From contig DAIDHU010000412.1 of assembly GCA_027451915.1 (NCBI GenBank), positions 1 through 12,552 on the forward strand: 12,552 nucleotides of DNA. The letters run 5' to 3'. The stretch comes from Thiomonas sp. (GTDB lineage: Bacteria > Pseudomonadota > Gammaproteobacteria > Burkholderiales > Burkholderiaceae_C). The stretch's first letter is position 1. Every line of letters starts with the position of its first letter. Positions 9,471 through 12,552 of this stretch are shown here, in pieces. The notes beneath the pieces are model-generated. The model ran no database searches, was not told where the DNA came from, and was given only the letters and a program-made list of their open reading frames with translations. The position numbers and the translations under genes were made by a program.

Positions 9471-10400
9471 ATGTTCGTGGTCTGCGGTGAAGCCTTGATG
9501 GATGTGTTCGGCGTGCGCGACACCCCGGGCGGCATGGACATGGATGCACGCGTGGGCGGCTCGCCGCTGAACGTGGCGCTGGGCCTGACCCGGCTGGGAC
9601 AGCGCGCCGCCTTCGTCTGCACCCTGTCCCGGGACTTCCTGGGCGAGCGCATCGTGCGCTTCCTGCAGAACGAGGAGGTCGACCTGTCGCTGCTTCAGCG
9701 CAGCGCCTCGCGCACCACCCTGAGCCTGGTGGGCGTGGATTCCCGAGGAGTTCCGGCCTATTCCTTCTACGGCGAGGGCGCGGCCGACCGCGAACTCGAC
9801 CTGCAGGCCCTGGGCGAGCTGCCCGAGCAGGTGCGCGCCATTCACCTGGGCTCCTTCGCGGTGGCGGTGCAGCCGGTGGGCACGGCGCTGCGCCGGCTGG
9901 TCGAGCGCGAGCGCGCCCGGCGCCTCATCGTCTGGGACCCCAACAGCCGGCTCAACGTGCAACCCGATCTGGCGCCCTGGCGCGAGTTGCTGGAGTGGAT
10001 GCTCGCGCGCTGCGACATCGTCAAGATCAGCGACGAGGACCTGCATGTCCTGCTTCCCGGCAGCACCCCGGAAGCCTTCGCGCGCCGCGCGCAGGCCGCC
10101 GGATGCTCGCTGGTCGTCGTCACCCGCGGGGCGCAGGGAGCCGTGGCCTGGTCGCGCAGCGCGCAGGCCGAGGTGGCCGCGCAGCCGGCGGATCTGGTGG
10201 ACACGGTGGGCGCCGGCGATACCTTCCAGGCCGCCATGCTGACCTGGCTGGCCGAGGCGGGCCTGCTGGCCAAGGAGGCCCCCGGCACGCTGGATGCCCG
10301 CTCGCTGGCGCAGATGCTCGAGTTCGCCGCGCGCGCCGCGGCCATCACCTGCTCCCGCCGCGGCGCCGATCTGCCGCGCCGGGACGAACTGCCCCGCTGA
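9471..10400 (+). CDS. PfkB-family sugar kinase, probable fructokinase
   Basis: The 309-residue protein has the ribokinase/PfkB fold. The sugar-site glycines are in RVGGSPLNVALGL (27-39), and the ATP/anion-hole signature DTVGAGDTF (244-252) carries the catalytic base D250. The N-terminus VVCGEALMDVFG is usual for bacterial fructokinases of this family. Fructose is inferred as substrate from the neighbour pgi, which would convert the fructose 6-phosphate product to glucose 6-phosphate for Zwf; 2-keto-3-deoxygluconate or another ketose cannot be excluded by sequence alone. It starts 25 bases after pgi with a weak GGA ribosome site and is the last gene of the sugar operon before GC-rich repeats and the kdp control region. 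Confidence 0.85.
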   Translation: MFVVCGEALMDVFGVRDTPGGMDMDARVGGSPLNVALGLTRLGQRAAFVCTLSRDFLGERIVRFLQNEEVDLSLLQRSASRTTLSLVGVDSRGVPAYSFYGEGAADRELDLQALGELPEQVRAIHLGSFAVAVQPVGTALRRLVERERARRLIVWDPNSRLNVQPDLAPWRELLEWMLARCDIVKISDEDLHVLLPGSTPEAFARRAQAAGCSLVVVTRGAQGAVAWSRSAQAEVAAQPADLVDTVGAGDTFQAAMLTWLAEAGLLAKEAPGTLDARSLAQMLEFAARAAAITCSRRGADLPRRDELPR

Positions 10401-10401
10401 T

Positions 10402-10420
10402 CCGGCCGGCACGGCCGGCC
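10402..10420 (+). terminator. GC-rich hairpin after the fructokinase gene; possible transcript end
   Basis: Just past the stop codon, GGCCGGC-ACG-GCCGGCC (10404-10420), or the alternative pairing CCGGCCG-GCA-CGGCCGG, gives a 7-bp GC stem with a three-base loop. A second repeat, GCCGCG-AC-CGCGGC, follows at 10428-10441. No U-run follows, so an intrinsic terminator of the standard type is not shown. A transcript end here would fit the change from sugar genes to a separately controlled kdp operon. Confidence 0.4.
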
Positions 10421-10493
10421 CTCCCCTGCCGCGACCGCGGCCTGCGCGAGGTCGCGCGAGGCGGCCGGGGTCATCCAGACGACCGTCGATTCG

Positions 10494-10531
10494 TTTACGC
10501 CGAATTTACGCGGCAGGCTGGATTTTTTACA
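10494..10531 (+). promoter_or_regulatory. TTTAC direct repeats upstream of the kdp genes; candidate KdpE binding region
   Basis: TTTACG (10494-10499) and TTTACG (10505-10510) are separated by five bases, the layout of the E. coli KdpE box TTTATA-N5-TTTACA as I recall it. A third element, TTTTTTACACC (10523-10533), resembles the right half of the E. coli box and starts its TTTACA 21 bases, about two helical turns, after the second repeat. The stretch is AT-rich compared with the flanks and lies about 60-100 bases before the first kdp-unit start codon. A TTGACG at 10537-10542 could be a -35, but no good -10 follows at 16-18 bases, as is common for activator-dependent promoters. Function is inferred. 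Confidence 0.55.
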
Positions 10532-10592
10532 CCCTTTTGACGCACGGGTTCCTAGGCTTGCTCCTGTTGATTCACATCATGGGAGATCGCTG

Positions 10593-10694
10593 ATGGCAGA
10601 CCTGTTCTGGCTGTTCCCGGGGGCCGCCCTGTTCACGGCCACCGCGCCGTGGGCGCACGGCTGTGGCGTCCTGCGACAAGGCAAGGTGCAATGA
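10593..10694 (+). CDS. Unassigned 33-residue protein encoded first in the kdp unit
   Basis: ATG 10593 is preceded by GGGAG at 10581-10585 with seven bases between, an excellent ribosome site. The TGA at 10692-10694 overlaps the kdpF start as ATGA, so the two are probably co-translated. The peptide begins MADLFWLFPGAALFTA, a hydrophobic stretch long enough to touch or barely cross the membrane, then APWAHGCGVLRQGKVQ, with one cysteine (C24) and a basic tail. The layout (short hydrophobic N-terminal part, then one Cys and basic residues) recalls small proteins I have seen annotated before kdpF in other proteobacteria, but I cannot confirm homology here. A role as a small accessory of the Kdp complex, or as a leader peptide that sets kdpF translation, are both possible. 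No function is claimed. Confidence 0.65.
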   Translation: MADLFWLFPGAALFTATAPWAHGCGVLRQGKVQ

Positions 10695-10780
10695 ACGCCC
10701 TGTACCTGATCGGTGCAGGCGTGACCCTGCTGCTGTTCGCCTACCTGGGCTGGGCGCTGGTGCGCGCGGAGGACTTCTGA
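10691..10780 (+). CDS. kdpF: KdpF, small subunit of the Kdp potassium pump
   Basis: The 29-residue peptide is the same length as E. coli KdpF and shares its build: a single transmembrane helix (LIGAGVTLLLFAYLGWALV) followed by a short tail RAEDF, comparable to NAEAF in E. coli. KdpF stabilises the KdpFABC complex in the inner membrane. Its ATG overlaps the stop of the preceding small gene (ATGA), with AAGG four bases upstream. Its TGA shares one base with the kdpA start (TGATG). Confidence 0.93.
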   Translation: MNALYLIGAGVTLLLFAYLGWALVRAEDF

Positions 10781-12489
10781 TGACGGCAGCTTTCATCGCG
10801 CTCGTCCTTGCACTTTTCGCCACGGTCGCGCTTGCCGCACCCGCATTGGGAGGCTACATGGCGGCGCTGGTCGAGGGCCGCATTCCCGCCTGGTTACTGC
10901 CCCTGGAAACGGGGCTGCTGCGCCTCGCGGGTGCCGATCCCGAACGCGAGATGGATTGGCGCTCCTACGCCAGGGCCCTGCTGGTGTTCAACGCGCTCGG
11001 AGTGATCGCGGTCTACGCCCTGCAGCGTCTGCAGGCCGACCTGCCCCTGAACCCGAACCACTTCGGCGCCATCGCGCCGGACTCGGCCTTCAACACCGCG
11101 GTGAGCTTCGTCACCAACACCGATTGGCAGGGGTACACCGGCGAAAGCGCCATGGGCAACCTGGTGCAGATGCTGGGCCTCACGGTGCAGAACTTCCTCA
11201 GCGCCGCCACCGGCATCGCGGTGGCCTTCGCGCTGATCCGCGGATTCGCCAGGCGCAGCAGCGCCACCATCGGCAACTTCTGGGTCGACCTGACCCGCAT
11301 CACCGGCTACGTCCTGCTGCCCCTTGCCTTCGGCCTGGCCTTGGTACTGGGCAGCCAGGGCGTGCCGCAGACCCTGCAGTCCGACCGCGTGGTCGCCTCC
11401 CAGAGCGTCCGTCAGACCCTGCCCATGGGACCTGTGGCCTCGCAGGAGGCGATCAAGGAGCTGGGGACCAACGGTGGCGGCTTCTACAACGCCAACTCGG
11501 CGCACCCTTACGAAAATCCCAATGCGTGGACCAATCTTCTGGAGATCTTCTCCCTGCTGCTGATTTCCGCCGCGCTATGCCACAGCTTCGGCCGGGTCGT
11601 GGGCGACCGGCGCCAGGGCTGGGCCCTGCTCGTCGCCATGGCCCTGATGCTGGGCACGGGCATGGGCCTCGAGGCCCACTTCGAGCAGCAAGGCAACCCC
11701 CGATTCGCCGCCCTGCACATCGACCAGTCCGCCGGGGCGCTGCAGGCCGGGGGCAACATGGAGGGCAAGGAGACCCGCTTCGGCATCGCCTCGACGGCCA
11801 TTTTCAGCGCCGCGACCACAGGCACCTCCACAGGCGCGGTGAACTCGATGTTCGACTCCGATACCCCGCTTGGTGGCCTGGTTCCGATGGTGCTGATGCA
11901 ACTCGGCGAGGTCTCCCCCGGCGGGGTCGGCACCGGCCTGTACGGCATGCTGCTCGTCGCACTCATGGCGGTGTTCGTCGGCGGGCTGATGATCGGGCGC
12001 ACCCCCGAGTACGTGGGCAAGAAGATCGAGTCCTTCGACATGAAAATGGTCGCGCTCGGTCTGCTGATCTCGCCGCTGCTGGTATTGCTGGGCACGGCCG
12101 TGGCCTCGGTCACCGCGGCCGGACTCGCCGGCCTCGGCAACCCCGGAGCCCATGGATTCTCGGAGATGCTCTACGCCTTCACCTCGGCGGCCAACAACAA
12201 CGGCAGCGCCTTCGCGGGATTGAACGCCAATACCCCCTTCTACAACCTCACCCTGGCCGTGGCGATGTGGTTCGGGCGTTTCGTGACCATCATCGCCGCG
12301 CTCGCGGTGGCCGGATCGATGGCCGCCAAGAAGCGTCTGGCCGTTTCGAGCGGAACCATGCCGACCCACGGGCCGCTGTTCATCGCCCTGCTCATCGGCA
12401 CCGTGGTCCTGGTCGCCGCGCTGACCTTCTTTCCCGCGCTTGCCCTGGGGCCGATCGCCGAGCACTTGAGCCTCTGGGGGGTGAACTGA
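10780..12489 (+). CDS. kdpA: Potassium-transporting ATPase, potassium-binding subunit KdpA
   Basis: The 569-residue membrane protein is slightly longer than E. coli KdpA (557). It is the channel-like subunit that selects K+ for the KdpFABC P-type ATPase, a high-affinity uptake system used at low external K+. The four pore-loop segments are VTNTDWQGY (111-119), GTNGGGFYNANSAHP (229-243), ATTGTSTGAVNS (345-356) and SSA-like TSAANNNGSAFAG (468-480). IGRTPEYVGKKI (405-416) and GTMPTHGPLF (525-534) are also conserved. ATG 10780 is chosen because GGAGG lies seven bases before it and the N-terminus then matches the family; an earlier in-frame ATG (10663) would overlap kdpF. No key filter residue seems to be missing. 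Confidence 0.98.
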   Translation: MTAAFIALVLALFATVALAAPALGGYMAALVEGRIPAWLLPLETGLLRLAGADPEREMDWRSYARALLVFNALGVIAVYALQRLQADLPLNPNHFGAIAPDSAFNTAVSFVTNTDWQGYTGESAMGNLVQMLGLTVQNFLSAATGIAVAFALIRGFARRSSATIGNFWVDLTRITGYVLLPLAFGLALVLGSQGVPQTLQSDRVVASQSVRQTLPMGPVASQEAIKELGTNGGGFYNANSAHPYENPNAWTNLLEIFSLLLISAALCHSFGRVVGDRRQGWALLVAMALMLGTGMGLEAHFEQQGNPRFAALHIDQSAGALQAGGNMEGKETRFGIASTAIFSAATTGTSTGAVNSMFDSDTPLGGLVPMVLMQLGEVSPGGVGTGLYGMLLVALMAVFVGGLMIGRTPEYVGKKIESFDMKMVALGLLISPLLVLLGTAVASVTAAGLAGLGNPGAHGFSEMLYAFTSAANNNGSAFAGLNANTPFYNLTLAVAMWFGRFVTIIAALAVAGSMAAKKRLAVSSGTMPTHGPLFIALLIGTVVLVAALTFFPALALGPIAEHLSLWGVN

Positions 12490-12490
12490 C

Positions 12491-12552
12491 ATGTCGCGTC
12501 GATCGCTTCCCCTGTTCGATCCAGCGCTGCTGGGGCCCGCGCTGGTCGAGAG
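12491..12552 (+). CDS. kdpB: Potassium-transporting ATPase, catalytic subunit KdpB; only the first 20 codons
   Basis: ATG 12491 follows the kdpA stop by one base and has a G-rich ribosome site (GGGGGGTGA) close upstream. The visible residues MSRRSLPLFDPALLGPALVE match the N-terminus of KdpB (E. coli MSRKQLALFEP) closely. KdpB is the P-type ATPase subunit that is phosphorylated on aspartate during transport. The window ends 62 bases in, so domains cannot be checked; the usual operon order predicts kdpC and kdpDE beyond the edge. Confidence 0.93.
   Translation, partial: MSRRSLPLFDPALLGPALVE

Noticed and set aside
6563..9652. Very long open frame (1029 codons) on the minus strand across glk, hexR and pgi
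   Set aside because: It runs antisense to three well-identified genes, has no recognisable domain and looks like the GC-rich third-position shadow of the plus-strand genes.
10568..10582. TGTTGATTCACATCA as a HexR site before the kdp unit
   Set aside because: It matches only about 10 of 15 consensus positions and both arms are broken, well below the edd-zwf sites.
10401..10592. A potassium- or c-di-AMP-sensing riboswitch upstream of kdp
   Set aside because: The likely transcribed leader is too short and lacks any conserved core I recognise. The visible repeats are better explained as DNA sites.
10537..10593. Hydrophobic leader peptide ending IHIMGDR just before the small kdp gene
   Set aside because: It would need a TTG or CTG start without a ribosome site. 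Only MGDR has an ATG (10579), and that overlaps the ribosome site of the next gene.

Overview
The window is high-GC DNA with dense, overlapping genes. It carries a complete Entner-Doudoroff (ED) gene set followed by the start of a Kdp potassium-pump operon. The gene content and its arrangement (edd-eda with a GtsA-like sugar-binding protein, divergent from zwf-pgl-glk-hexR-pgi-frk) suggest a proteobacterium. A Burkholderiales-type betaproteobacterium is my best guess, by gene order and protein style only; genus cannot be read from this window. There are no RNA genes, insertion sequences, CRISPR arrays or phage genes that I can see.

Left arm, minus strand (1-3425). Reading right to left: edd (6-phosphogluconate dehydratase), eda (KDPG aldolase, overlapping edd by 4 bases), a 165-base gap holding a GC-rich hairpin, then the N-terminal 246 codons of a periplasmic glucose/sugar ABC-transporter binding protein (GtsA-like) that runs off the left edge.

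Central control region (3426-3752). This is an AT-rich island between edd and zwf. It holds two overlapping divergent sigma-70-like promoters whose -35 boxes overlap on opposite strands. Each promoter has a palindrome matching the HexR consensus over its core: 3599-3613 between the zwf -35 and -10, and 3558-3572 over the edd -10. A weaker third site lies in the edd leader (3444-3458), and two perfect GC palindromes lie in the zwf leader.

Right arm, plus strand (3753-10400). zwf, pgl, glk and hexR are tightly packed with overlapping or abutting ends, followed by pgi and a PfkB-family fructokinase gene. Together they bring glucose and fructose to glucose 6-phosphate, oxidise it to 6-phosphogluconate and, with edd-eda, cleave it to pyruvate and glyceraldehyde 3-phosphate. 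HexR, the likely KDPG-responsive repressor, is encoded inside the operon it probably controls.

Right end (10401-12552). After GC-rich inverted repeats and a short AT-rich control region with TTTAC direct repeats like a KdpE box, there is a 33-codon small gene, then kdpF (29 aa), kdpA (complete) and the first 20 codons of kdpB, all coupled by overlapping stop and start codons or very short gaps. The most interesting items are the shared HexR-controlled divergent promoter and the small unassigned gene in front of kdpF. Otherwise the region is conventional central metabolism, and I see no new defence or mobile system.
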